Of a stretch of DNA of 64,000 nucleotides, positions 31,899 to 40,030 are shown piece by piece (position 1 is the stretch's first letter; each line of letters begins with the position of its first letter). Both the position numbers and the translations under genes were made by a program. The DNA comes from Streptomyces malachitofuscus. GTDB lineage: Bacteria > Actinomycetota > Actinomycetes > Streptomycetales > Streptomycetaceae. The stretch is from NCBI RefSeq assembly GCF_014650055.1, contig NZ_BMUF01000001.1:620001-684000 (forward strand). Reading direction: 5' to 3'. Below the pieces are notes generated by a model. That model saw only the letters and a list, made by a program, of their open reading frames with translations. It was not told the DNA's origin and did not search any database.

Positions 31899-32747
31899 GT
31901 GGCACGCAAGCTCGCCGTCATCGGGGCCGGTCTCATGGGATCCGGTATCGCCCAGGTCTCCGCACAGGCGGGCTGGGACGTCGTTCTGCGCGATGTCACC
32001 GACGAGGCGCTGACGCGGGGCACCGACGGGATCAAGGCGTCGTACGACAAGTTCGTGAGCAAGGGGAAGCTGGAGGCGAAGGACGCCGAGGCCGCCCTCG
32101 CCCGGATCACCGCGACCACCGACCTGGACGCCTGCGCGGACGCGGACGTCGTCGTCGAGGCCGTGTTCGAGAAGCTCGAGGTCAAGCACGAGATCTTCCG
32201 TACCCTGGACAAGATCGTGCGCGAGGACGCCGTGCTCGCCTCCAACACCTCCGCCATTCCGATCACCAAGATCGCGGCCGTGACGGAGCGCCCGGAGCGG
32301 GTCGTCGGCACCCACTTCTTCTCGCCGGTGCCGATGATGCAGCTGTGCGAGCTGGTCCGCGGCTACAAGACGAGCGACGAAACCCTCGCCAAGGCGCGGG
32401 AGTTCGCCGAGTCCGTCGGCAAGACCTGCATCGTCGTCAACCGGGACGTCGCCGGCTTCGTCACCACCCGCCTCATCTGCGCCCTCGTCGTCGAGGCCGC
32501 CAAGCTCCACGAGTCGGGCGTCGCGAGCGCCGAGGACATCGACCTGGCCTGCAAGCTGGGCTTCGGCCACGTCATGGGACCGCTGGCCACCGCCGACCTC
32601 ACGGGCGTCGACATCCTGCTGCACGCCACGGACAACATCTACACCGAGTCCCAGGACGAGAAGTTCGCCGCTCCCGAGCTGATGCGCCGGATGGTTGATG
32701 CCGGTGACATCGGGCGCAAGAGCGGGCAGGGCTTCTACGAGCACTGA
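31899..32747 (+). CDS. 3-hydroxybutyryl-CoA (3-hydroxyacyl-CoA) dehydrogenase
   Basis: Oxidises or forms 3-hydroxyacyl-CoA with NAD(P)(H). The Rossmann loop is 'VIGAGLMGSGIAQV'; the catalytic His is in 'VVGTHFFSPVPMMQLCELV' with partner Glu downstream, and 'NRDVAGFVTTRL' begins the helical dimer domain. The 282-residue single-domain size is that of Hbd/FadB2 rather than a multifunctional FadB. GTG 31899 follows AGGGGAG. It can feed crotonyl-CoA into the ethylmalonyl-CoA or butyryl-CoA routes, consistent with other acyl-CoA genes in the window. Confidence 0.94.
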   Translation: MARKLAVIGAGLMGSGIAQVSAQAGWDVVLRDVTDEALTRGTDGIKASYDKFVSKGKLEAKDAEAALARITATTDLDACADADVVVEAVFEKLEVKHEIFRTLDKIVREDAVLASNTSAIPITKIAAVTERPERVVGTHFFSPVPMMQLCELVRGYKTSDETLAKAREFAESVGKTCIVVNRDVAGFVTTRLICALVVEAAKLHESGVASAEDIDLACKLGFGHVMGPLATADLTGVDILLHATDNIYTESQDEKFAAPELMRRMVDAGDIGRKSGQGFYEH

Positions 32748-32760
32748 CACCGCGCACTCG

Positions 32761-32785
32761 CCCCGGCGTGCATCACACGCCGGGG
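32761..32785 (+). terminator. Perfect 10-bp hairpin after the dehydrogenase gene
   Basis: CCCCGGCGTG 32761-32770 pairs with CACGCCGGGG 32776-32785 around CATCA, 14 bp after the stop codon. No T-run. Confidence 0.82.
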
Positions 32786-32814
32786 TGAATTCGGTATCGG
32801 TTCGCTTACAGGCA

Positions 32815-32849
32815 GCAACCTCTGCGGGCGCCACGCAGTCAGAGGTTGC
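32815..32849 (+). promoter_or_regulatory. 10-bp inverted repeat upstream of the STAS gene
   Basis: GCAACCTCTG 32815-32824 and CAGAGGTTGC 32840-32849 are perfect inverted copies separated by 15 nt; within the loop CTGCG and CGCAG allow an alternative inner stem. It lies 63 bp before the STAS start and may be an operator or an RNA leader switch. Confidence 0.5.
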
Positions 32850-32911
32850 ATCAACGGCCTGACGGAAAGCACGGAAAACGCGGAGCACGAGACGCATCAC
32901 GGGGAGCGCAT

Positions 32912-33235
32912 ATGCACATCAGGGGCGACCACGCCGAGCTGGTCGTCGGGGGCCGCCTCGACGTCCGCAGCGCGGCGGACGCCCGTACGGTCCTGCATTC
33001 GGCCGTCGACGACGGAGTCGGCGACCTGGTGCTGGACCTGTCCGAACTGGACTCCTGGGACGCCACCGGACTCGGCGTGATCATGGGAGCCCACCGACGG
33101 GCCGGCCGGTGCGGCCGGCGCCTGGTGCTGCGCGACGTGCCGCCCCAGATGCAGCGCCTGTTGGTGGCCACCCGGCTGCACCGGATCCTGGCGATCGAAG
33201 GGGGCATCGGGGTGGAGACGCTGCCCCGCGTGTGA
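32912..33235 (+). CDS. STAS-domain protein (anti-anti-sigma-factor-like)
   Basis: 107 residues that are almost entirely one STAS domain: strands 'AELVVGGRLDVRSAADAR', 'VLDLSELDSWDATGLGVI' and 'RRLVLRDVPPQMQRLLV'. The phospho-acceptor position, Ser in SpoIIAA (DSSG), is Thr in 'WDATG', still phosphorylatable. Such proteins act in partner-switching with an RsbW-type kinase, but no kinase or sigma gene is adjacent. ATG 32912 follows GGGGAG. Confidence 0.88.
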   Translation: MHIRGDHAELVVGGRLDVRSAADARTVLHSAVDDGVGDLVLDLSELDSWDATGLGVIMGAHRRAGRCGRRLVLRDVPPQMQRLLVATRLHRILAIEGGIGVETLPRV

Positions 33236-33376
33236 GGCCGTACGGGTGGGCGACGGACGACCCGCGGAACCGTGTCGACCTCGGCGAACCGTGCGACGCG
33301 TGCACAATCCTCACGAGACTGTGACGTCTCGGACGGCGCGGTACCCCGGACTGTCGTAGATACTGAGCGAAGGTTT

Positions 33377-33416
33377 AGGGTTCGGCTGCCCGCTGCCTTG
33401 CAACCCTCGAGCGGGC
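33377..33416 (+). other. Possible RNA pseudoknot in the leader of the membrane NTPase gene
   Basis: AGGGTT 33377-33382 can pair with AACCCT 33402-33407, and GCCCGCT 33388-33394 with AGCGGGC 33410-33416. The order A-left, B-left, A-right, B-right is that of an H-type pseudoknot if both form together. It lies 80 bp before the start of the next gene. The two stems are perfect, but the C/G-rich context makes chance pairing possible. Confidence 0.35.
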
Positions 33417-33495
33417 CCGGACCAGAAGCGACAGCGCGGTGTGCAGCGAGGCCGGGGAGGGCTTCAGCCACGACGCTTTTGGGGGGCTAGGACCT

Positions 33496-36024
33496 ATGGA
33501 CCCGAACAACACGGGACCCGAGGAGTACGGCCACGGCCACGACGGTGACAGCAGCGCGCCGCGTCGTCCTCCCAGGGAATCCCTCACCTCCGACTTCGGA
33601 CAGCACGCACCCGCGCTCGCCCGCACGGTGCAGCTGGTCTCCGGCGACTTCCTGCTGACCGTCAATCCCGTCGACGGCAGCGAGATCGAGCCCTGCCCGC
33701 CCGCCGAACGACCGGCCCGCCCGGTGAAGCTGACCGAGGCCGAGCGCGCCGAGGTGGAGCGCGCCGCGCAGCCGCCCGTCCCGCCGGGCCCCGCGCAGCC
33801 CACGCTGCCGCTCCTCGCCCGTCAGGACGAGCGCGAGAAGCTGGTCCGGCTGCTCGCCCGGGGCCGCTCCGTACGCCTCATCGGCCCGGCCGGCTCCGGC
33901 CGCACCCGGCTCCTCGACGTCGTCGCCGAGGACTGCGCGGACCTCGCGCCCGACGGCGTCGTCCGGCTGAACGGCCTCCGCCGCTCCGCCGACGACCTGC
34001 TGCACGACCTCTTCTACGCCGTGTACAGCGCGCCGCTGCACCGCCCGGAGCGGGACGAACTCGTCGGCTGCGTGCGTGAGATCGGTGCCGTCGTCGTCGT
34101 GGACGACCTGGAGTTCGGCGCCGCCGCCCTCGACGAGCTGCTGGACGCCACCCCCGAGTGCGCGTTCCTGTTCGCCACCACCCCGGACGTGGCCGAGCCC
34201 TCCGCCGACGCCGGCATCGAGGAGGTCACCCTCTCCGGTCTCGACCGCGCCGCCGGACTCGACCTGCTCGAGCACGCCGTGGGCCGCCGCCTCACCGAGG
34301 ACGAGTCGAACTGGGCCGGTGACCTGTGGTTCGAGTCCGAGGGCCTGCCCCTGCGCTTCGTCCAGGCCGGCGCCCTGCTCCGGCAGCGCGACCGGCTGCG
34401 GGCCGGCACCAGCGCCGTCGACGAGTTCGGCGTCTTCGAGGACGTACGGCCCGACGAGACCCCCTTCGACCCGGCCGACGGCGACGAGGTGCCGCTGCCC
34501 TCGCTCGGCGAGGCCGCCGCGCCCGCCCCGCTGCTCGCCTCCCGGCTCAGCGCGTCCGCCCGCGCCACCCTGCGGTTCGCCGTCGCGCTCGGCGGCGAGG
34601 TGCCCCACCAGGCGCATCTGCCCGCCCTGGTGGGCGACACCCACGCCGACGCCGCCCTCGGTGAACTGACCGCCTGCGGGCTGGTCTCCCCGGTCGGCGC
34701 CCGCTACCGGCTCGCCGCCGGGGTGCCGGCCCAGCTGGAGGCCGCCGGATACGGCGCCGAGGCCGAGGCCCGGGCACGCGCCGCCGCCCAGCACTACGCC
34801 TGGTGGACCGGGCACCCCTCGGTCACCCCCGAACGCGTGTGCGCCGAGGCCGACGCGGTACTGGCCGCGCTCACCGTGCTGTCGCCGCTCACCTCGGCCA
34901 CCACCGAGGGCGAGCCCAGCACCGCCGTGCAGCTCGCCCGCACCGCCGCGCCCGCGTTCGCCTCGGCACTGCACTGGAGCGCCTGGGAGAAGGCGCTGCG
35001 GGCCGGCGCGGAGGCCGCCCGGCTCGCCGGGGACGTCGGCGAACAGGCCTACTTCCACCACGAGCTCGGCATCCACGCGCTGTGCGCAGGAGCGCTCGAC
35101 CGGTCGCGCGCCGAACTGGAGGCGTCCATCGGGCTGCGCGGCGCCCTCGCCGACAAGCGCGGCACCGTGGCGGGGCGGAGGGCGCTGGCCCTGGTCGCCG
35201 ACCGCTCCGGCACCCCGCTCGCCCTCATGGCGACCGCGGGGGAGGAGGTGCCCGAGGTCCACGTCGAGGAGTCGGCCTCGCCGCCGCGCGGGGTGCCCAC
35301 GGCGTTCCCGGTACTCCAGCCGCCCGCCGACACGGCCCACATCATCAGCCGCACGGTGCCCTCGCCGGCCACGCCGCCGGCGGCGAAGACCGGCGGCGGC
35401 CTGAAGGGCCTGGCCAAGCGCAATCTGGTGGCGGCCGGGGCGGGCGCGCTGCTCGTCGCCGTCCTGGGCACCGTGGTCACCCTGGGCGCCACGTCCGAGA
35501 ACGACGCCGGCACTCCGTCGGAGAACGTCGGCGTCAACCCGTCCGCGAGCCAGGGCATCGACGACGGCAGCCTCGGCGCCGACCCGGCGGCCGGGGACGA
35601 GGGGGACACCGGTGAGGCCACCAGCCGGCCGACCGACCCGGGCCCGGACGGCACGCTGGGCACCTCGGACGACCCGACGCCCACGGCCGACGAGTCGGGA
35701 GAGCCGTCGGACGAGCCGAGCGGCACGAAGAAGCCGGGCGATCCGACGAAGTCGCCGTCGAAGTCCCCGACTTCGAAGCCCACGAAGACGACCAAGCCGC
35801 CCACGTCCACCTCGCCCGATCCGAGCGAATCCGAGCCGGAGCCGACCGAGACCGAGACCACGCCGGAGCCGACCGAGACCGAGACCACGCCCCCCGAGGA
35901 GCCGTCCACCAGCGACTCCGCCAGCGGCACCGCCCCCTCCACCCCCGTGGGGACGAGCACCTCCGCCGGTGCCCCGCAGAGCAGCGGTGCGGGGACGCCC
36001 AGCGGCTCGCCGTCGGTGATCTGA
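33496..36024 (+). CDS. Membrane-anchored NTPase with Ser/Thr/Pro-rich external tail
   Basis: 842 residues in three parts. The cytoplasmic N-terminal half has a P-loop 'LIGPAGSGRTRLL' near residue 132 and 'GAVVVVDDLEFG' as Walker B, like AAA/STAND-type ATPases, followed by a helical region resembling TPR-like repeats. A single membrane segment lies near residues 640-660 ('NLVAAGAGALLVAVLGTVVTL'). The external part is about 185 residues of Asp/Glu/Ser/Thr/Pro with 'DPGPDGTLGTSDDP', a motif frequent in surface proteins, and looks long enough to span the wall. Start ATG 33496; the ribosome site is unclear. Function unknown, possibly signal transmission across the membrane. Confidence 0.8.
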   Translation: MDPNNTGPEEYGHGHDGDSSAPRRPPRESLTSDFGQHAPALARTVQLVSGDFLLTVNPVDGSEIEPCPPAERPARPVKLTEAERAEVERAAQPPVPPGPAQPTLPLLARQDEREKLVRLLARGRSVRLIGPAGSGRTRLLDVVAEDCADLAPDGVVRLNGLRRSADDLLHDLFYAVYSAPLHRPERDELVGCVREIGAVVVVDDLEFGAAALDELLDATPECAFLFATTPDVAEPSADAGIEEVTLSGLDRAAGLDLLEHAVGRRLTEDESNWAGDLWFESEGLPLRFVQAGALLRQRDRLRAGTSAVDEFGVFEDVRPDETPFDPADGDEVPLPSLGEAAAPAPLLASRLSASARATLRFAVALGGEVPHQAHLPALVGDTHADAALGELTACGLVSPVGARYRLAAGVPAQLEAAGYGAEAEARARAAAQHYAWWTGHPSVTPERVCAEADAVLAALTVLSPLTSATTEGEPSTAVQLARTAAPAFASALHWSAWEKALRAGAEAARLAGDVGEQAYFHHELGIHALCAGALDRSRAELEASIGLRGALADKRGTVAGRRALALVADRSGTPLALMATAGEEVPEVHVEESASPPRGVPTAFPVLQPPADTAHIISRTVPSPATPPAAKTGGGLKGLAKRNLVAAGAGALLVAVLGTVVTLGATSENDAGTPSENVGVNPSASQGIDDGSLGADPAAGDEGDTGEATSRPTDPGPDGTLGTSDDPTPTADESGEPSDEPSGTKKPGDPTKSPSKSPTSKPTKTTKPPTSTSPDPSESEPEPTETETTPEPTETETTPPEEPSTSDSASGTAPSTPVGTSTSAGAPQSSGAGTPSGSPSVI

Positions 36025-36035
36025 CCGGCCGCCGT

Positions 36036-36082
36036 CATGCCCGAGGGCCGGATTCCCTCACGGAATCCGGCCCTCGGGCATG
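36036..36082. terminator. Perfect 21-bp bidirectional terminator hairpin
   Basis: The arm 36036-36056 (beginning CATGCCCGAGGG) is the exact inverse complement of 36062-36082, with loop CTCAC. It lies 11 bp after the NTPase stop and 17 bp beyond the nucS stop, between convergent genes. Confidence 0.92.
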
Positions 36083-36099
36083 TCCCCGCGGCGTACCGC

Positions 36100-36771
36100 T
36101 CAGAACAGGCGCAGCTTGTCGTCCTCGATGCCCCGCATCGCGTCGTAGTCGAGCACCTGGCAGCCGATGCCCCGGTCGGTGGCGAGGACCCGGGCCTGCG
36201 GCTTGATCTCCTGGGCGGCGAAGACACCGCGCACCGGGGCGAGATGGGGGTCGCGGTTGAGCAGCTCCAGATAGCGCGTGAGCTGTTCCACGCCGTCGAT
36301 CTCGCCGCGCCGCTTGATCTCCACCGCGACGGTTCGCCCCTCGGCGTCCCGGCACAGGATGTCGACCGGGCCGATCGCGGTCATGTACTCGCGGCGGATG
36401 AGGGTGTAGCCCTCGCCCAGGATCTCGATACGGTCCGCGAGCAGCTCCTGGAGGTGCGCTTCCACGCCGTCCTTGATCAGGCCGGGGTCGACGCCCAGTT
36501 CGTGCGAGGAGTCGTGGAGGACTTCCTCCATCGTGATGATGAGCTTCTCGCCCGCCTTGTTGACGACGGTCCAGACGCCCTCGTCCTCGCCGGTGCCCTC
36601 CTTCAGCGTGCAGGGTGGCGACATCCAGTTCAGGGGCTTGTAGGCCCGGTCGTCGGCGTGGATCGAGACGCTGCCGTCCGCCTTGACCAGGATCAGACGG
36701 GGTGCCGACGGCAGGTGCGCGGTGAGCCGCCCGGCGTAGTCCACGGAGCAGCGGGCAATGACGAGACGCAT
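36100..36771 (-). CDS. nucS: Mismatch-specific endonuclease NucS (EndoMS)
   Basis: Cuts both strands at mismatches and provides the non-canonical mismatch repair of actinobacteria, which lack MutS/MutL. The N-terminal DNA-binding and dimerisation half ('[21 protein letters not shown]' begins it) is followed by a RecB-like nuclease core: 'GPVDILCRD' and 'VAVEIKRRG' give the D...ExK catalytic set. The extreme C-terminus 'DDKLRLF' resembles a beta-clamp-binding peptide, agreeing with known NucS-clamp interaction. ATG 36771 matches the family start; 223 residues. Confidence 0.96.
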   Translation of the reverse strand: MRLVIARCSVDYAGRLTAHLPSAPRLILVKADGSVSIHADDRAYKPLNWMSPPCTLKEGTGEDEGVWTVVNKAGEKLIITMEEVLHDSSHELGVDPGLIKDGVEAHLQELLADRIEILGEGYTLIRREYMTAIGPVDILCRDAEGRTVAVEIKRRGEIDGVEQLTRYLELLNRDPHLAPVRGVFAAQEIKPQARVLATDRGIGCQVLDYDAMRGIEDDKLRLF

Positions 36772-37071
36772 GGTCGGCAACGCTACTCGACCGACCGGGG
36801 TCGAGGCGATTCGCCCTCCGGGCCGCCCTCACAGCGGCCCCCCGCGACCCGTGCGGCGCGTCCTGAATCTCCTGGAAAACGCGTGTTCGGCGATGGCCGA
36901 TTACCGGCCCACAGGAAGTTCCCCATCCGCGCATTCTCCTGGTGCCGTCACGGTCCGTTGCTTACGGTATTGAACGGGAGGTCGCGAACTGTGTACGCAG
37001 CGTGCCCGATTTCGCGCACTCCCCTATCTGTCAGGCAACCCCTGCTCGTTGGGGGTGCGAGAGGAGAACCC
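36772..37071. other. Divergent promoter region of nucS and the SCO5389-like gene
   Basis: A 300-bp gap between divergent genes. AT-richer sequence at about 36950-36985 ('TTGCTTACGG', 'TATTGAACGG') may hold promoters, but I cannot assign -35/-10 pairs. GAGAGGAG at 37060-37067 is the ribosome site of the plus-strand gene. No further gene or strong hairpin seen. Confidence 0.4.
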
Positions 37072-37464
37072 ATGTCGCTCGACGTCTCACCGGCCCTACT
37101 CGAACAGGCCGAGCGAGGCGAGGTCGACGAAGCTGACTTCGTCGACTGCGTCCGGACCTCCCTGCCCTACGCGTGGGAGATGATCAGCTCCCTGGTGGCC
37201 CAGCTGAAGGTGGACGGCGGCGAGTTCGCCGACAACCAGACGCCCCCGCCGGACGAGCAGGCACGCGGTCAGCTGCTGCGTGCGCTCGCGAGTGACGCGA
37301 TACGCGGCGCGCTGCAACGGCACTTCGGTGTACGGCTGGCCTTCCAGAACTGCCACCGGGTGGCCGTGTTCCCGCTTGACTCCTCGGTCGACGAGACGCT
37401 GGCCCGCTTCACCTCGGTGCGCAATCAGCTGCTGAACCAGTCGCCGGAACTGCGCGACTGCTGA
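37072..37464 (+). CDS. SCO5389-family protein of unknown function
   Basis: A 130-residue acidic, helical protein without membrane segment: 'LLEQAERGEVDEADFVDCVRTSLPYAWEMI' at the N-terminus and 'HFGVRLAFQNCHRVAVFP' near the end. It matches a family conserved in Streptomyces and named after SCO5389; a role is not known to me. GAGAGGAG in front of ATG 37072 is a strong ribosome site, implying good expression. Confidence 0.85.
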   Translation: MSLDVSPALLEQAERGEVDEADFVDCVRTSLPYAWEMISSLVAQLKVDGGEFADNQTPPPDEQARGQLLRALASDAIRGALQRHFGVRLAFQNCHRVAVFPLDSSVDETLARFTSVRNQLLNQSPELRDC

Positions 37465-37546
37465 CGCGCCATCGTTTGCTTGCCGCTCCGTACGCGGGAG
37501 GTGCGGTTTGTACCGGGGCGGCAAGCCTCCGTGGACCTCCGCTCGC

Positions 37547-38575
37547 TCAGGCGAGCTGGGGAAGCACCTCGGCCCCGAGCCGCCGTACGTTCTCCTCCGT
37601 GGCCGCCAGATCGCCGGACCCCTCGACGAGCAGGGCGAAGCGGGAGATGCCGGTCCGCTCGCTGGTCGCGGCGAGCCGGTCGGCGCACAGCCGGGGCGTG
37701 CCCACCGGGTGCAGCCCGCAGAGCAGTTCGGTGTAGGCCAGCGGGTCGCGCATCTGCCGCTGCCGCCCGTCCACGGTGACATGGGCCTCCAGCCCCTGCT
37801 TCAGCCAGCCGGGCATCGCCTTCAGCAGGGTCTCCGCCGCGTCCGTGCGCCGGTCCGCGATCTGGCAGACGCCGGCCGAGACATGGGCCGCGCGGCGGAT
37901 CTCCCCGGCCGGCCGGCCGCACGCGCGCGCGTGCTGCCGCCACAGGGAGACCATCTCGGCCTTCTCCTCGTCCCCGATGTGCATGCCCAGCAGCATCGGC
38001 AGCCCGCGCTCGGCGGCCAGCCGCACGCTCGCCGGGGAGGTGCAGGCGACCACCACCTCCGGGCCCTCGGTCTCGGTCAGGGCCTCCGACGGGCGCGGGA
38101 CGACCGGCACCTCGCGGAAGCGGTACCGCTCGCCGTCCGCCCCGACGGACGGTTCGCGCAGCCAGCGCACCAGCAGATCGAGTGATTCCGGGAACCCCTT
38201 CTCGTATGCCTCCAGTCCGGCGCCGAACACCTCCAGGTCGACCCACGGCCCGCCGCGCCCGACGCCCAGGGAGAACCGGCCGCCGCTCGCGATGTGCAGC
38301 AGCGCGGCCTGTTCGCCGAGGGCCACGGGATGGGCGGTGGGCAGCACGCTGACCGCCGTACCGACGCGCAGCCTGCGGGTGCGGCCGAGCAGTAACGCGG
38401 CCAGGGTGACGGCGGACGGGCACGTGCCGTAGGGCACGAAGTGGTGCTCCGCCAGCCAGACCGAGTCGAGGCCCGCCTCCTCGGCGACCTCCGCCGAGCG
38501 GACCGCGCGGTGCAGCGCCTCTCCCTCGCCCTGCCCGGGGAACTGGGCGGCCAACACGAAACTTCCAACGCGCAT
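37547..38575 (-). CDS. LLM-class flavin-dependent oxidoreductase
   Basis: Luciferase-like TIM-barrel oxidoreductase, 342 residues. 'GLDSVWLAEHHFVPYGTCPS', 'VGTAVSVLPTAHPVALGEQ' and 'GRFSLGVGRGGPWVDLEVFG' are standard signatures for FMN or F420 binding in this class. Substrate cannot be inferred. ATG 38575 follows AGGAAAAA. The C-terminal part is longer than in short LLM proteins and contains 'ADRRTDAAETLLKAMP'. It faces the SCO5389-like gene convergently. Confidence 0.9.
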   Translation of the reverse strand: MRVGSFVLAAQFPGQGEGEALHRAVRSAEVAEEAGLDSVWLAEHHFVPYGTCPSAVTLAALLLGRTRRLRVGTAVSVLPTAHPVALGEQAALLHIASGGRFSLGVGRGGPWVDLEVFGAGLEAYEKGFPESLDLLVRWLREPSVGADGERYRFREVPVVPRPSEALTETEGPEVVVACTSPASVRLAAERGLPMLLGMHIGDEEKAEMVSLWRQHARACGRPAGEIRRAAHVSAGVCQIADRRTDAAETLLKAMPGWLKQGLEAHVTVDGRQRQMRDPLAYTELLCGLHPVGTPRLCADRLAATSERTGISRFALLVEGSGDLAATEENVRRLGAEVLPQLA

Positions 38576-38818
38576 TGCTTTTTCCTGCTTCCTTGGCTCC
38601 GACGCGGAGCTCCCCCGCAGGGCATAACCGCCCGACACGTGCCGAGGACACGGCCGGGCGAGCGATTTTGCGGATTGTCTGCAGAATGAGCCGTTGTCGA
38701 GGGGTGCCGCATCACCACGAAGGGGACTTGTGACGATTGGTGGCGTACGCGTACCCCTGCCCGTGCCGCGTAGGCTGGACGCGGCCCCAGCATCCTGTAT
38801 AGCCCCGTGAGGTGTCCT

Positions 38819-39151
38819 GTGTCCCCGCGTCGTAACCGACCCAAGGGAGCCGGTTCGTCCGGCCGGAGCGCCGAGGAGGACCGTTCCGGGCGCTACGGCG
38901 GCTGGCAGTCCGCGGAGAGCTGGCAGGGCGAGCAGTGGAGCGTGCGGCACGTGGCGGGCGCCAGCGCCCAGGGCAAGGCCTACCGCTGCCCCGGCTGCGA
39001 CCAGTTGATCCCGGACGGGGTGCCGCACGTGGTGGCCTGGCCCGAGCACTCGGGCGTCGACGAGCGCCGCCACTGGCACAAGGCGTGCTGGAACGCGAAG
39101 GACCGCCGCACCACGCGGGTGCAGCGGTCCCGTAACGCGCCGAAGTTCTGA
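38819..39151 (+). CDS. Small CxxC zinc-ribbon-like protein
   Basis: 110 residues with a basic disordered N-terminus and a putative metal site: 'YRCPGCDQLIPDGVPHVV' plus 'RRHWHKACW', giving Cys-X2-Cys and His/Cys ligands like an HNH-style or treble-clef zinc ribbon, but without nuclease residues that I can identify. GTG 38819 has GAGGT at 38808-38812. Conserved in Streptomyces; function unknown. It ends six bases before the convergent ABC permease gene. Confidence 0.8.
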   Translation: MSPRRNRPKGAGSSGRSAEEDRSGRYGGWQSAESWQGEQWSVRHVAGASAQGKAYRCPGCDQLIPDGVPHVVAWPEHSGVDERRHWHKACWNAKDRRTTRVQRSRNAPKF

Positions 39152-39157
39152 CCGGTC

Positions 39158-40030
39158 CTACACGTCCCGCTTCTCCAGCAGGGCGAAGGCTCCGCCGAGC
39201 GCGGCCCCCGTGACGACCAGCATGATCCACAGCGGGTCCCAGCCGGACGGGCCGGACTCGGTGAGGGAATTGGCGTAGAAGATGCTCATCTGGTTCGGGA
39301 TGGAGTACTCGAACAGCGCCTGCTGCACGTCCTGGAGCGAGGACGAGAACATGAACAGCGCGATCACCAGCGGGGCGAGCACGGCGCCGATCATGATGGT
39401 GATGGCGCCCGCCGAGTGCCGGACGACCGAGCCGATCGCCAGCGACAGCGTGCCGAGCAGCGCCAGGTAGAGCGAGACGCCGACCGTGCCCTTCAGCCAC
39501 TCCTCGCCCGAGGGGTCCTTGGCGTTGTACCCCTCCAGCATCGCCACGTGCAGGAAGCCGATGAGCGTGGCGCACACCAGCGTCACCACGAAGGCGATCA
39601 GGAAGAACACCAGGGCCTTCGCCGCCAGCACGCGTCCGCGCGAGGGACAGGCGACCATCGTGGTGCGGATCATGCCCGTGCCGTACTCCGAGGCGGTGGT
39701 CAGCACGCCCAGCGTGATGATGCACATGGCGCCCAGCAGCAGTCCGAAGAAGCCCAGGGACAGCGGGCTCTCGCCGCCCAGGTCCGGGTCGGAACTGGCG
39801 ACCACGGCCCCGGTCAGCAGACCGATGCCGACCACCAGCAGGACGAACACACCCAGCGTCCACATCGTGGAGCGCACGGACTTGATCTTCGTCCACTCGG
39901 AGGTGAGCGCGTGCCCGAGGTGCGTGCGCACCACCGGGATCGGCGAGGTGTAACCGGGGTACGGGGAGTTGGGCGCCGCCTGCCAGTCGGGTGCGGCGCT
40001 CTGCGGCATCGGGGGCGGGGGCGTGCTCAT
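39158..40030 (-). CDS. ABC-2 type transporter permease (copy 1)
   Basis: 290 residues: a Pro-rich cytoplasmic N-terminus (about 50 residues) followed by six membrane segments. 'LTSEWTKIKSVRSTMWTLGVF' and 'EYGTGMIRTTMVACPSRGRVLAAK' are signatures of the ABC-2 permeases that pair with CcmA/DrrA-like ATPases. Its start overlaps the ATPase stop by four bases. Substrate unknown. Confidence 0.92.
   Translation of the reverse strand: MSTPPPPMPQSAAPDWQAAPNSPYPGYTSPIPVVRTHLGHALTSEWTKIKSVRSTMWTLGVFVLLVVGIGLLTGAVVASSDPDLGGESPLSLGFFGLLLGAMCIITLGVLTTASEYGTGMIRTTMVACPSRGRVLAAKALVFFLIAFVVTLVCATLIGFLHVAMLEGYNAKDPSGEEWLKGTVGVSLYLALLGTLSLAIGSVVRHSAGAITIMIGAVLAPLVIALFMFSSSLQDVQQALFEYSIPNQMSIFYANSLTESGPSGWDPLWIMLVVTGAALGGAFALLEKRDV

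Noticed and set aside
30407..32747. Polyhydroxybutyrate or secondary-metabolite cluster around the acyl-CoA genes
   Set aside because: No PHB synthase, polyketide synthase, peptide synthetase or tailoring genes are present; SnoaL-like, LLM and CDO proteins here are isolated.
38819..39151. HNH nuclease
   Set aside because: Cys-X2-Cys and His/Cys ligands are present, but the catalytic His-Asn-His arrangement is not recognisable.
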